Assembly (NCBI RefSeq): GCF_026627255.1
Contig: NZ_JAPNLM010000023.1
Location: 1 to 64,000, forward strand
Reading direction: 5' to 3'
DNA: 64,000 nucleotides
DNA from: Streptomyces antarcticus
Lineage (GTDB): Bacteria > Actinomycetota > Actinomycetes > Streptomycetales > Streptomycetaceae
This document shows positions 8,703 to 18,402 of this stretch, piece by piece; within the stretch, counting starts at the first letter, position 1; every line of letters begins with the position of its first letter. The position numbers and the translations under genes were made by a program. The notes beneath the pieces were generated by a model, which was not told where the DNA came from, did no database searches, and was given only the letters and a program-made list of their open reading frames with translations.

Positions 8703-9364
8703 GGGTCGCGATCGCCGGGGCGGGCGCGGTGGGCCGGTCCATCGCGGCCGAACTGCTGGAGAACGGCCACGAGGTGCTCCTCGTCGACAAGGCGCCGACC
8801 GCCATCTCGGTGGAGCGGGTCCCGCAGGCCGAGTGGCTGCTGGCCGACGCCTGTGAGATCACCTCGCTGGACGAGGCCGCGCTCCAGCGCTGCAACGTGG
8901 TCATCGCGGCGACCGGAGACGACAAGGTCAACCTCGTCGTCTCGCTGCTCGCCAAGACCGAGTACGGGGTCCCCCGCGTGGTGGCCCGCGTCAACAACCC
9001 GAAGAACGAGTGGCTCTTCAACGAGTCCTGGGGCGTCGACGTCGCCGTCTCCACGCCGCGCCTGATGTCGGCGCTCGTCGAGGAGGCCGTCAGCGTCGGC
9101 GACCTCGTACGGCTGCTGCGCTTCAGCCACGGTGACGCCAACCTCGTCGAGCTGACCCTGCCGCCCGATTCCTCGGTCGCGGGCACCCAGATCAGCGAGA
9201 TCAGCTGGCCCGAGGACACGTCGCTGGTCACGATCATCCGGGGCAACCGGGTGCTCACCCCGCACGGGGAGGAGACCCTGGAGCCCGGCGACGAGCTGCT
9301 CTTCGTGGCCGCCCAGGCCCGTGAGGAACAGCTCGAGGTGCTTCTCCAGGCCCGCCGCCCGTAG
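8699..9364 (+). CDS. trkA: TrkA-type potassium uptake regulatory protein (second of pair, CeoC-like)
   Basis: 221 aa. The ATG at 8699 overlaps the previous stop by 4 nt. The N-terminal RCK_N domain opens with MRVAIAGAGAVGRSIAAELL (GxGxxG) and VLLVDKAP. The C-terminal RCK_C part contains ELTLPPDSSVAGTQISEI and DELLFVAA. It is a paralogue of the preceding protein, and the pair probably forms the heteromeric ring expected for RCK gating assemblies. A 20-bp perfect palindrome that serves as terminator follows at 9421-9460. Confidence 0.9.
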   Translation: MRVAIAGAGAVGRSIAAELLENGHEVLLVDKAPTAISVERVPQAEWLLADACEITSLDEAALQRCNVVIAATGDDKVNLVVSLLAKTEYGVPRVVARVNNPKNEWLFNESWGVDVAVSTPRLMSALVEEAVSVGDLVRLLRFSHGDANLVELTLPPDSSVAGTQISEISWPEDTSLVTIIRGNRVLTPHGEETLEPGDELLFVAAQAREEQLEVLLQARRP

Positions 9365-9420
9365 GGCGTGTTCCGAAAGCCCGTCGTCTGGAGAGTGACG
9401 ACCGTCTGGTGAGTGACGAC

Positions 9421-9460
9421 GAAGGGGGCGGGACGGCCGATCGGCCGTCCCGCCCCCTTC
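9421..9460. terminator. 40-bp perfect palindrome, bidirectional terminator
   Basis: GAAGGGGGCGGGACGGCCGA (9421-9440) is followed directly by its exact reverse complement (9441-9460). It lies between convergent genes (the RCK pair on plus, DUF3159 on minus), so it can stop transcription from both sides. Just upstream, a GAGTGACGAC word is repeated twice (9384-9420). Confidence 0.8.
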
Positions 9461-9478
9461 GTGCTGCCCCTGTGGGTA

Positions 9479-10234
9479 TCAGAGGCCGGGTTCCTTGGCG
9501 GCGGCCCGCGCCGCCTTCGCGGCCTTCTCGGCCCGCTCCTCGGCCTCCCACTCCTCGATCACGTTGATCGGCGGCGGCGCCTTGGCCAGGAAGAGCCAGG
9601 TGAAGTACACCGCGAGCACCATCGGCGGCAGCTTCAGCGCGATCAGCACCCAGCCCAGCTGCGTCGCGTCGCCCCACCAGTACAGCGGGAAGAGGATCGC
9701 GTACTTGGCGAGGAAGATCAGGCCCCACGCCAGGCTGGCCTTGGTGTACGCCTTCTTGCGGCCCGGGTTGCGGGTGCGCCAGGACAGGTTCTCCTTGAAG
9801 ACCGGCCCCAGCATCACGCCCAGCAGCGGGAAGCCGACCAGCGCCGAGATCGTGAACGCCACGCCCAGGCCGACGCCGTAGATCATGCCCGGCAGGTAGA
9901 AGCCCTTCGCGCTGCCGGTGAAGAGGGCGAAGGCGACGCCCACGCCCACGCCGAAGACGCCGCTGAAGGCGTGCTTCACCGTGTCCTTGCGCAGCAGCCG
10001 CACGATCACCAGCAGGACCGCGACCGCGCCCGCCGCGATGGCGGACAGCTTCACGTCCTTGTTGATCGTGTAGATCATGACGAAGAGCAGCCCGGGGAGC
10101 ATCGTCTCCACGGTGCCCCGGATGCCTCCGAAGGCGTCGAAGAGTGCCGCCTGCGTCACCGCCTTCTGGTCCTCGGAAGGGGTGGAGGAGGGGCCCGCGG
10201 GCTCTGGGGTGGTCGGTTTGTCGAATGACGTCAC
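9479..10234 (-). CDS. DUF3159 integral membrane protein
   Basis: 251 aa from a GTG at 10234. The N-terminal 30 residues are a Pro/Ser/Thr-rich cytoplasmic leader. Residues about 35-215 contain around six hydrophobic helices, beginning with the family signature DAFGGIRGTVETMLPGLLF. The last 35 residues are a charged Glu/Ala/Lys helix (EEWEAEERAEKAAKAARAA). DUF3159 proteins are actinobacterial membrane proteins of unknown function that sit beside the CeoBC pair and an OB-fold protein in mycobacteria as well, so a link to ion homeostasis has been suspected but not shown. It starts 3 bp after the OB-fold gene stop and is almost certainly co-transcribed with it. Confidence 0.85.
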   Translation of the reverse strand: MTSFDKPTTPEPAGPSSTPSEDQKAVTQAALFDAFGGIRGTVETMLPGLLFVMIYTINKDVKLSAIAAGAVAVLLVIVRLLRKDTVKHAFSGVFGVGVGVAFALFTGSAKGFYLPGMIYGVGLGVAFTISALVGFPLLGVMLGPVFKENLSWRTRNPGRKKAYTKASLAWGLIFLAKYAILFPLYWWGDATQLGWVLIALKLPPMVLAVYFTWLFLAKAPPPINVIEEWEAEERAEKAAKAARAAAKEPGL

Positions 10235-10237
10235 CGG

Positions 10238-10657
10238 TTACTGCTCCTGTCCGAGCGGTCGGAGTTCGTACTTCGGGTTGAAGAGCACCCGGCGGCCATG
10301 GGACATGGAAATCCGCCCGGAGGCGATCATGCGCCGGCCGGGCTCGATTCCCACGATCGAGCGACGGCCGAGCCAGACCACGTCCAAGGCGGCCGAGCCG
10401 TCGAACAGCTCCGCCTCCAGGGCCGGGACACCGGCCCGGGGTCTGAGGGTGACCGTACGCAGCGTTCCGGTCACCTTGACTATCTGGCGGTCGGAACAGT
10501 CGCAGATCCGCAGGCACCCCGCCGCCTCTGCGTCCTCCTGCAGCTCAGCCGAATGCAGGTCCTCCTGCGAGGTGGACAGCCGCTCTATCATCCGGCGGAA
10601 CCGGCCCGCGGGCCTGACCGGCTTCACGGACTTCTCGGGACGCGGTTCAGCACTCAT
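10238..10657 (-). CDS. OB-fold nucleic-acid-binding domain protein
   Basis: 139 aa, ATG at 10657. After a basic 25-residue leader, residues about 50-125 form an OB-fold strand pattern: RQIVKVTGTLRTVTLRP, ALEAELFDGSAALDVVWLGR, then PGRRMIASGRISM. This corresponds to tRNA_anti/RecG-wedge type OB domains. There is no catalytic motif. It is 3 bp upstream of DUF3159 on the same strand and 25 bp after kdpE ends. The pairing with DUF3159 is conserved in actinobacteria (Rv2693c/Rv2694c in my memory). Function unknown; single-stranded nucleic-acid binding is the usual inference. Confidence 0.8.
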   Translation of the reverse strand: MSAEPRPEKSVKPVRPAGRFRRMIERLSTSQEDLHSAELQEDAEAAGCLRICDCSDRQIVKVTGTLRTVTLRPRAGVPALEAELFDGSAALDVVWLGRRSIVGIEPGRRMIASGRISMSHGRRVLFNPKYELRPLGQEQ

Positions 10658-10682
10658 AACAGGAAGCGTACCGGCGCCCCGG

Positions 10683-11365
<683 letters not shown>

Positions 11366-11369
<4 letters not shown>

Positions 11370-14068
11370 CGGGGTCCTGCCTTCTGTCGTGTCCGGTCAC
11401 GGTCGTCGCGACCGCGGTCCTGGCTGTGATCCTGGCCGCTGAGGTCCTGGCTGAGGTCCCGGCCGTGGTCCCTGTCGGGGTCGTGCTCCCGGCCGTGCTC
11501 CCCGTTCTGTCCGTGGTCCACGCTCCGCCCCTCACCGTCCACCACGACGCCCCAGGGCCCGCCGCCCCGGGCCGCCGCGCGCAGGGTGAGGACCATGGTG
11601 AGCCCGCCGCCCGGGGTGTCCTCCGCGGTCAGGGTGCCGTCCATGGCCTCCGCGAAGCCGCGGGCGACCGCGAGCCCGAGGCCCACGCCCGCCCCCCGGG
11701 GGGCGTCCCCGTACCGCTGGAAGGGGGCGAAGATCCGGTCCTTGGCCTCGTCGGGCACGCCGGGGCCGCGGTCGACGACCCGTACCTCGACCCGGTCGCC
11801 GAGGAAGCTGGCCGCCACCAGCACCGGCTGCCCCGCCGGGCTGTACTTGACGGCGTTCTCGACCACGTTGGCCACGCTCCGCTCCAGCAGCCCCGGATCC
11901 ACCGCCACCATCGGCAGCGATTCGGGCACGTCCAGCAGGACGCTGTCCTCCGGTACGCCGCCCAGCGCCATCGGGACCACCTCGTCGAGGTCGATCTCGC
12001 GGATCAGCGGGGTGACGGTCCCGGTCTGGAGCCGGGACATGTCCAGCAGGTTGCCCACCAGGTGGTCGAGCCGGTCGGCGCCGGCTTCGATGCCCTCCAG
12101 CAGCTCGGCCCGGTCCTCCTCGGACCACTCCACGTCGTCGGAGCGCAGCGAGGTCACGGAGGCCTTGATGGAGGCCAGCGGCGTACGCAGGTCATGGCTG
12201 ACGGCGGCCAGGAGCGCCGTCCGGATCCGGTTGCCCTCGGCCATCCGGCGGGCCTCCTCGGCCTCGCCGACCAGCCGCTGCCGGTCCAGCACCACGGCGG
12301 CCTGGGCGGCGAACGCCCCGAGCACCCGGCGGTCCTCGGCGGGCAGCACCCGGCCGGACAGGGCCAGCGCCATGTGGTCCCCGATCGGCATGTCCACGTC
12401 GGCGTCCTCGGGCCGGGCGGCGGGGCTGGGGCCGACGCTGCCGGCCCGGTTCCACGGCTCTACGTCGCCGGCGCGCTCCAGCAGGGCCACGGACTCCATG
12501 GCGAAGGTTTCCCGCACCCGCTCCAGCAGCGCGTCCAGCCGGGTCTCCCCGCGCAGCACGCTGCCGGCGAGGAAGGAGAGGATCTCCGACTCGGCGCGCA
12601 GCCGCGCCGCCTGGTGGGTGCGCCGGGCGGCCAGGTCCACCACCGAGGCCACGGAGACCGCCACCCCGAAGAAGACGGCGATGGCCACCATGTTCCTGGG
12701 GTCGGAGACGGTGAACTGATGCAGCGGCGGCGCGAAGAAGTAGTTCAGCAGCAGCGAGCCGAAGGCGGCCGAGGCCAGTGCCGGCCAGAGCCCGCCGAGC
12801 AGGGCGGCCGCTACCGTCAGCGCCAGGAAGAGCAGCATGTCGTTGGCGAGACCCGGGTCCGCGTCGATGTGCGTCAGCAGGACGCACAGCAGCGCGGGGA
12901 AGACCACGCCGACCACCCAGCCGGCCACGATCCGCGGCCGTCCGAGCCGGGCCGCCGAGCGGACCACGGGCAGGCCGCGCCCCTTCGCCACCTCCTCGTG
13001 CGTGACGATGTGCACGTCGAGGTCTGGCCCCGAGTCGCGGGCGACGCTCGCGCCGACGCCGGGGCCGAGGACGTACTGCCAGGATCGGCGGCGGCTGGAG
13101 CCGAGCACGATCTGCGTGGCGTTGACCCCGCGGGCGAACGCGAGCAGCGCGTCGGGGACGTTGTCCCCGATCACGTGGTGGAAGGTTCCGCCGAGGTCGT
13201 CGACCAGGGTCCGCTGGACCGCGAGCTCCTTCGGCGAGGCGGCGGTCAGCCCGTCGCTGCGGGCGATGTAGACCGCCAGGATCTCGCTGCCCGAGCCCTT
13301 GGCCGCCATCCGGGAGGCCCGCCGGATCAGCGTGCGCCCCTCGGGCCCGCCGGTGAGGCCGACGACGATCCGCTCGCGCGCCTGCCAGGTCGAGCGGATG
13401 TCGTGCTCGCCCCGGTACTGCTGGAGGTACTCGTCGGCCCGGTCGGCCACCCACAGCAGGGCCAGCTCGCGCAGGGCGGTGAGGTTTCCGGGGCGGAAGT
13501 AGTTGGACAGGGCCGCGTCGACCTTGTCGGACTTGTATATGTTGCCGTGCGCCATCCGCCGGCGCAGGGCCTGCGGGGACATGTCGACGAGCTCGATCTG
13601 GTCGGCCCGCCGGACCACCTCGTCCGGCACGGTCTCCCGCTGCCGCACCCCGGTGATCGACTCGACCACGTCGCCGAGCGACTCCAGGTGCTGGATGTTC
13701 ACGGTGGTCACGACGTCGACGCCCGCCCGCAGCAGCTCCTCCACGTCCTGCCAGCGCTTGGCGTTCCGCGAGCCCGGCACGTTGGTGTGCGCCAGCTCGT
13801 CCACGAGCGCCACGGCGGGCGCGCGGGCGAGCAGCGCGTCCACGTCCATCTCGGTGAAGGCGGCGCCGCGGTGGGCCAGCTCCCTGCGCTCCACCGCTTC
13901 GAGGCCGTGCAGCATGACCTCGGTGCGCGGCCGGCCGTGGTGCTCGACGAAGCCGACGACGACGTCCCCGCCCCGCTCGACCCTGCGGTGGCCCTCGGAG
14001 AGCATCGCGTAGGTCTTGCCCACTCCGGGCGCCGCGCCGAGATAGATCCTGAGCTTGCCGCGTCCCAT
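11366..14068 (-). CDS. kdpD: KdpD sensor histidine kinase
   Basis: 900 aa from the ATG at 14068 (MGRGKLRIYLGAAPGVGKTY), which is the normal KdpD start; the longer frame upstream is rejected. Domains in order: the KdpD sensor P-loop domain (1-210, Walker A GAAPGVGKT), a universal-stress-protein domain (about 230-360), four close transmembrane helices (about 380-490, DUF4118), a GAF-like linker, HisKA with phosphoacceptor His in AAVSHDLRTPLASIK, and HATPase_c (ENAVKYSP, DRGPGVP, GVGLGLAVARG). The C terminus carries an extra about 50-residue His/Asp/Arg/Gln-rich tail built of short repeats (DHGRDLSQDLSGQDHSQD), which is not part of the family core. It senses K+ and ionic stress and phosphorylates KdpE, whose gene it overlaps. 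Confidence 0.92.
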
Positions 14069-14214
14069 GCGCCCATTCTCGGGGACGTCCGCGCTGTTCA
14101 CGCACCGATGGGGGCCCGCGCACCCATCCCTGACGCATCCCTGACGCGCCCGGCGGCGCGGGCACCCGCCCCCCTCCGCCCTCCCGACGGGACCGGGGGC
14201 ACCCCGCGCAAAGG

Positions 14215-14252
14215 CCGGTGGGCCCCGCCCCCGAAGGGGTGGGGCCCACCGG
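14215..14252. terminator. 17-bp GC hairpin terminator
   Basis: CCGGTGGGCCCCGCCCC (from 14215) pairs with GGGGTGGGGCCCACCGG (to 14252) around a CGAA loop with one G-T-type irregularity. It lies between the DUF3710 stop and the kdpD start. It probably ends the leftward thioesterase-dut-DUF3710 transcript and isolates kdpDE. Confidence 0.7.
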
Positions 14253-14294
14253 CCCAGGAGTGCGCCCGCCCCGTCCGCGCGGGGCCGCCGGGGG

Positions 14295-15083
14295 TCAGCG
14301 GACCTCGGTGATCTCCGGTCCGCGCTCCAGCTGGCCCATGCCCCCGCCGAAGCGGGAGCCTTCCTGCTCCTCCGTCGTCTGCACCCCGTCCGGCACCATC
14401 TGGGCATCGTTCGGGAGCTTCAGGACGATCGGGTCGCGGGGGGCCATCGGGCCGTCGCCGCGGACGACGACGGTGTCCCGGAAGATCTGCTCCAGTACGC
14501 CCGCCGACTCGGGGCGCACGGCGCCCTGGCCGGAGATGACGCCGCGCAGGAACCAGCGCGGGCCGTCGACGCCGACGAAGCGGACCAGCTGGGCGCCGGT
14601 CTGGCCGTCCGGCAGCGGTACGGGCACCTGTGCGCGCAGCTCCCAGCCCAGCGGGCCCTCGGCCTCGTCGATGATGCCGCCCTGCTGGGTGATGCCCGTG
14701 GCGATCTCGTCGCGGACCTCGCCCCAGATGCCTTCCTTCTTCGGCGCCGCGAAGGCCTGCAGCTGTACGGCGCTGTCGCCCAGCACCACCGTCGCGGCCA
14801 CGATCGCGTCACCGGCGACCTCGACGCGCAGCTCCATGCCCTCGACACCGGGTACGAGGATGCCGCCCAGGTCGACGCGTCCGTCGGCGGGGTCGCCGAG
14901 CACCTCGGCCGCGTCCCAGGGGCCGTCGGGCCGCGGGGCCGGCGGCAGGTTCATCCGGCGCGGCGCGGCGGCGCCGTCCTGCCCCTCGGCCTCGTCCCGC
15001 TCATCAGCGCCCGTGGCGTCGACGACCTGCTCGGCCGCGCCGCCGTCCTGGGCGGAGTCGTTCTTCTTGCGACGTCCGAACAC
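14295..15083 (-). CDS. DUF3710 domain protein
   Basis: 262 aa from a GTG at 15083 (VFGRRKKND). The first 60 residues are acidic and low-complexity (EDE-rich linker). Residues about 65-235 are the DUF3710 domain, including GPWDAAEVLGDPADGRVDLG, a GGIIDEAEGPLGWELRAQVP strand-rich region and VRFVGVDGPRWFLRGVISG. Function unknown; the protein looks cytoplasmic, with no signal or membrane segment. It lies 1 bp after the dut stop on the same strand, as dut-DUF3710 neighbours do in mycobacteria (Rv2697c-Rv2696c in my memory), so co-expression with dUTPase is very likely. Confidence 0.85.
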   Translation of the reverse strand: MFGRRKKNDSAQDGGAAEQVVDATGADERDEAEGQDGAAAPRRMNLPPAPRPDGPWDAAEVLGDPADGRVDLGGILVPGVEGMELRVEVAGDAIVAATVVLGDSAVQLQAFAAPKKEGIWGEVRDEIATGITQQGGIIDEAEGPLGWELRAQVPVPLPDGQTGAQLVRFVGVDGPRWFLRGVISGQGAVRPESAGVLEQIFRDTVVVRGDGPMAPRDPIVLKLPNDAQMVPDGVQTTEEQEGSRFGGGMGQLERGPEITEVR

Positions 15084-15084
15084 G

Positions 15085-15630
15085 TCAGTGTCCTTCCCGG
15101 TCGGTTACGACCGAAGCGTAGCCATTTCCACCCTGCTGACCAGCCCCGGATCCGGCCACGGCCGCATGACCGCCGGTGGAGCCGAAACCCCCCTCGGCCC
15201 GGGCCGAGCCGGGAAGTTCCGCCACCTCGTGGAAGCGCACCTTCTCGACCCGCTGGACAACCAGCTGGGCAATGCGGTCGAAACGCTCGAACCGGACGCT
15301 CTCGCGCGGGTCGAGATTGACCACGATCACCTTGATCTCCCCACGGTACCCGGCATCCACCGTCCCCGGGGCATTCACGAGCGCGAGCCCGCAGCGTGCG
15401 GCCAGGCCCGACCGCGGGTGCACGAAGGCCGCGTACCCGTCGGGCAGGGCGATGGACACCCCGGTGGGCAGGACCGCCCGCTCGCCGGGCGCGAGCTCGG
15501 CGGCGGCGGTGGTCACCAGGTCGCAGCCGGCGTCGCCGGGGTGACCGTAGGCGGGGAGGGGCACCTCGGGGTCCACGCGCCGGATCAGCACGTCGACGTC
15601 ATGGCGGGGCGCGTTCTCGTTCTGGGACAT
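15085..15630 (-). CDS. dut: dUTP diphosphatase
   Basis: 181 aa from the ATG at 15630, which overlaps the upstream thioesterase stop (TGATG). All five trimeric dUTPase motifs are visible: PGDAGCDL, HPRSGLAARCGL, NAPGTVDAGYRGEIKV, RIAQLVVQRV, and the C-terminal GGFGSTGG that closes over the nucleotide. It hydrolyses dUTP to dUMP and PPi, keeping uracil out of DNA and supplying dUMP for thymidylate synthesis. It is somewhat longer than the usual 150 aa because of about 25 Gly/Ala-rich residues after motif 5. It is coupled to the DUF3710 gene downstream. Confidence 0.95.
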   Translation of the reverse strand: MSQNENAPRHDVDVLIRRVDPEVPLPAYGHPGDAGCDLVTTAAAELAPGERAVLPTGVSIALPDGYAAFVHPRSGLAARCGLALVNAPGTVDAGYRGEIKVIVVNLDPRESVRFERFDRIAQLVVQRVEKVRFHEVAELPGSARAEGGFGSTGGHAAVAGSGAGQQGGNGYASVVTDREGH

Positions 15631-16214
15631 CAGGGGTTCACCTCGAAGGCGCGTGCGCGCCTGACCTGGTCCGGGTCGGCCATGGCCGCCTGGATCTCCT
15701 CGGGCCGTCCGTTGTCGATGAAGTGGTCGACCTTCACCTCGATGAAGAGGGCGTCGGCGCGGACGGCGACCTGGCCCTGCGGGCCGCCTATCCGGCCCAC
15801 GGCGCTGCAGTAGATCTTCCGCCCGGCCACCGCGGTGATCTCGGCCTCCAGGTGCAGCACGGTGCCCACGGGCACGGGCCGCACGAAGTCGGTCTCCAGC
15901 CGCCCCGTCACCGCGATGACGCGCAGCAGCCAGTTCAGGGAGCCGAGCGTCTCGTCGAGCGCCGTGGCCAGCACTCCACCGTGGGCGAGGCCGGGAGCGC
16001 CCTGGTGGGCGGCCCGTACGGTGAACTCGGCGGTGACGCGCACGCCCTCGCCCGCGCGGGCCTCCAGGTGGAGCCCGTGCGGCTGGCCCCCGCCGCAGCC
16101 GAAGCAGTGCTCGTAGTGCGCACCGAGGAGTTCGCCGGGCGCCGGGGCGTCGGGGTGCCGGACCGGTGCGGCGGCGTCGGCCGGGGGCGTCAACGCTGTG
16201 TTTCGTCCACTCAC
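15630..16214 (-). CDS. PaaI-family hot-dog-fold thioesterase
   Basis: 194 aa from a GTG at 16214 (VSGRNTALTP). Residues about 30-150 form a 4HBT/PaaI hot-dog domain. GAHYEHCFGCGGGQPHGLHLE opens it, GAPGLAHGGVLATALDETLG holds the family H-G-G and the helix Asp/Glu, and LETDFVRPVPVGTVLHLEA follows. Such enzymes hydrolyse acyl-CoA thioesters; the CxGC pair near residue 40 is common in actinobacterial members. Its start lies only about 60 bp from the divergent DUF3093 gene. The stop overlaps the dut start, so the two are translationally coupled, though no metabolic link is obvious. Confidence 0.8.
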   Translation of the reverse strand: MSGRNTALTPPADAAAPVRHPDAPAPGELLGAHYEHCFGCGGGQPHGLHLEARAGEGVRVTAEFTVRAAHQGAPGLAHGGVLATALDETLGSLNWLLRVIAVTGRLETDFVRPVPVGTVLHLEAEITAVAGRKIYCSAVGRIGGPQGQVAVRADALFIEVKVDHFIDNGRPEEIQAAMADPDQVRRARAFEVNP

Positions 16215-16272
16215 AGCCGCAGACCTTACCCGCGCGGCTACCCGCCGGCCGCCTCGTGGCAGGCTTGGCCGC

Positions 16273-16728
16273 ATGCAGCCCTCTTCCGCGCACCACGACG
16301 AACGCCTGACCGCCCCCCGCTCCTGGTGGGGCATCGCCGTACTGATCGGCCTGTCGTGCGCGTTGATGCTGCTGCCGCTGGGCTCGCTGCCGCTGCTGGC
16401 CGGCCTCGTCGGGGGCACGGCGCTCGCGGGGCTGGCGGTGAGCTCGTACGGGTCCGCGCGCGTGCGTGTGGTCAACGGTTCGCTGGCGGCCGGGGACGCG
16501 CGGATCCCGGTGGCGGCGCTCGGTGAGCCGGAGGTCCTGGACGCCGAGGAGTCGCGCGCCTGGCGCACGTACAAGGCGGACACCCGGGCGTTCATGCTGA
16601 TGCGCAGCTACGTGCCGACGGCGGTGCGCGTCGAGGTCACCGATCCGGACGATCCGACCCCGTACGTCTACGTGTCCACCCGGGAGCCGCGGGCACTGGC
16701 CTCGGCGATCCGCGCGGCGAAGGGCTAG
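16273..16728 (+). CDS. DUF3093 membrane protein
   Basis: 151 aa from the ATG at 16273. Two adjacent hydrophobic segments (about 20-55: WWGIAVLIGLSCALMLLPLG, then LLAGLVGGTALAGLAV) are followed by a cytoplasmic domain. That domain has the family's VVNGSLAAGDARIPVAALG and YKADTRAFMLMRSYVPTAVRV, ending with DPTPYVYVSTREP. DUF3093 is actinobacteria-specific and of unknown function; it also lies divergent from dut in mycobacteria (Rv2698 in my memory). The preceding ORF extension is rejected because it overlaps the divergent thioesterase start. Confidence 0.85.
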   Translation: MQPSSAHHDERLTAPRSWWGIAVLIGLSCALMLLPLGSLPLLAGLVGGTALAGLAVSSYGSARVRVVNGSLAAGDARIPVAALGEPEVLDAEESRAWRTYKADTRAFMLMRSYVPTAVRVEVTDPDDPTPYVYVSTREPRALASAIRAAKG

Positions 16729-16784
16729 GAGCCGGAGCGGCCGGACCCGGCCGCTCCCCCGGGCTCCCGGGGGCCGACCGGCGC

Positions 16785-17711
16785 TCAGCCCTCGCCTGCG
16801 GGACCTTCGAGGGCGGCCCTGGTGGCCTCGGGAAGGGGCTGGGCGGGGCGCTCCAGGGGCGGGAGATGCGGGAGGGCGTCCCAGGCCACGGCGCGCGCAC
16901 GCAGGTCCGTACGCACCTTCTCGGCGACTTTCCGGGTGTCGCGGCGGTTCATGACGGCTCCGACGGCGGCGCCGACCATGAACGGGATGAGGTTCGGCAG
17001 GTTGCGGACCATCCGCTTGGTGATCTGCTGGCGCAGCTCGCGCTTCATCTGGCCGCCGAGCGCGGCGTTGAGCGTGGTCGGCTTGGTCAGGTCGACCCCC
17101 CGCTCCTCCGTCCACGAGGTCAGGTAGGCGAGGCTGCGCTCCTTCAGGTTCCCGGGCGGCCGCTGGCCGTAGACCTCGTGGAGCTCGGCGATGAGCTTCA
17201 GCTCGATCGCCGCGACGGCGGTGACCTCGGCGGTCAGCTCGGCGAGCATGGCGGGCGGGACGGGCAGCATGGCGGCCGCCCCGACGCCCGCGCCGACGGT
17301 GGAGGTGGCGTTGGCGGCGCCCGAGATCAGCTTGTCGGCGAGCTGATCGGGGCCGAGGTCCGGGAACTGCGCGCGCAGCGTCGCGAGGTCCCGAACCGGA
17401 ACGCGCGGTGCGTTCTCGATGATCCGTTCGGTGATGTACAGGGCGGCGCCCCTGACGCCTTCGCCGCCCTTGCGTACACCGTTGCGGACGGATCGCAGCC
17501 GACGAGCCCCGGACCGCTGCCGGGCTCCCTCGCCGGTCTCTGTGTCCGACGGCACCGCCGCGGCGGTGTCGGCGGGCACGGCTGTCGCCTCAAGGGCGGA
17601 GCCGCCGGGAGCGCCAGGACCCGTTTCCGGGCCCGTGATCGCCACCTGCGTCTCCGCCGGTTCACCAGACTTTCGCAAGCGCCGCTTGCGAAATGGTGTC
17701 GAGCCAGCCAC
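16785..17711 (-). CDS. Conserved actinobacterial protein of unknown function (possible EcsC-like)
   Basis: 308 aa from a GTG at 17711. Residues 1-70 are a basic/Pro/Ala linker. From about 90 there is an amphipathic helical core (LYITERIIENAPRVPVRDLA, LRAQFPDLGPDQLADKLI). It is followed by an Ala/Gly/Thr-rich hydrophobic stretch around 135-170 that may insert in a membrane, then IELKLIAELHEVYGQ and a second hydrophobic patch, LPNLIPFMVGAAVGAVMNRR. The alternating Gly/Ala hydrophobic segments resemble EcsC-type peripheral membrane proteins, but I cannot confirm the family. It is 12 bp before DUF4193 in the same direction and is probably co-transcribed with it. Confidence 0.65.
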   Translation of the reverse strand: MAGSTPFRKRRLRKSGEPAETQVAITGPETGPGAPGGSALEATAVPADTAAAVPSDTETGEGARQRSGARRLRSVRNGVRKGGEGVRGAALYITERIIENAPRVPVRDLATLRAQFPDLGPDQLADKLISGAANATSTVGAGVGAAAMLPVPPAMLAELTAEVTAVAAIELKLIAELHEVYGQRPPGNLKERSLAYLTSWTEERGVDLTKPTTLNAALGGQMKRELRQQITKRMVRNLPNLIPFMVGAAVGAVMNRRDTRKVAEKVRTDLRARAVAWDALPHLPPLERPAQPLPEATRAALEGPAGEG

Positions 17712-17723
17712 GGCCGTCGCCTC

Positions 17724-18020
17724 TCAGTCGCAGTCGCGACAGATCGGCTGACCGTTCTTCTCACGTGCCAGCTGGCTGCGGTGGTGCACCAGGAAGCAGC
17801 TCATGCAGGTGAACTCGTCGGCCTGCTTGGGCAGAACCCGGACGGCCAGCTCCTCGTTGGAGAGGTCCGCACCGGGGAGCTCCAGGCTCTCGGCCGAGTC
17901 GAACTCGTCCATGTCCGAGGCCGAGGACGACTTGTCGTTACGTCGGGCCTTCAGCTCTTCAATGCTGTCGTTGTCGACGTCGTCGTCGGTCTTGCGCGGG
18001 GTGTCGTAGTCCGTTGCCAT
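17724..18020 (-). CDS. DUF4193 small acidic zinc-ribbon-like protein
   Basis: 98 aa, ATG at 18020 with GGGGGAGAG upstream. It opens MATDYDTPRKTDDDVDNDSI and ends with a C-x2-C ... C-x2-C pair (TCMSCFLVHHRSQL ... PICRDCD) typical of the DUF4193 zinc-binding fold. It is strongly acidic in the first 60 residues. The family is ubiquitous in actinobacteria (Rv2699c in my memory), and its role is unknown. Cytoplasmic. It lies first in a leftward pair with the 308-aa hypothetical gene, and a 380-bp upstream gap leaves room for its own promoter. Confidence 0.9.
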   Translation of the reverse strand: MATDYDTPRKTDDDVDNDSIEELKARRNDKSSSASDMDEFDSAESLELPGADLSNEELAVRVLPKQADEFTCMSCFLVHHRSQLAREKNGQPICRDCD

Positions 18021-18253
18021 TGTTCACTCTCCCCCTCTGGGTGTTAGCGGTGTCTCAGCGCACGTAACGCGCGAGAGGCCGGACTTGTGCCCGACCTGAG
18101 GCGGAGATTTTGCCTCACATCAAGGTCTGTTACTGAATCGACACCCAGCCGCCCACGTGGAGGTGCGAGTGGCTGGGATGACGACCGGGACCGTACACGG
18201 TCCGAGGGCCGTCTTGCACAAACGCCACCCCGTGTATTTCCCGCCATCAGGGG

Positions 18254-18287
18254 GGCCGGAAACCCGGACTTCCCGGGCTTTCCGGCC
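18254..18287. terminator. Hairpin terminator downstream of cutRS
   Basis: GGCCGGAAACCCGG (from 18254) pairs with CCGGGCTTTCCGGCC (to 18287) with a one-base bulge. It follows the cutS stop in the direction of transcription. The 18021-18402 gap also holds a 14-bp perfect palindrome, TGTGATCGATCACA, at 18329-18342 inside a longer CCCTGTG...CACAGGG symmetry. That could be a second hairpin or a protein-binding site. I see no gene in this gap. Confidence 0.6.
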
Positions 18288-18402
18288 TCCCTGGAGTCAC
18301 CGAACGCACATGCGCGGACACCGGACCCTGTGATCGATCACACAGGGCCAGCCGTCTGCACATGCCACGCGTTCAGCCGTCAGCGAACACGGGCTGAGGT
18401 TC

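Noticed and set aside
18329..18342. TGTGATCGATCACA as a CRP/Crp-type operator
   Set aside because: The half sites are separated by 4 bp rather than the 6 of CRP sites, and the location downstream of cutS fits a hairpin better.
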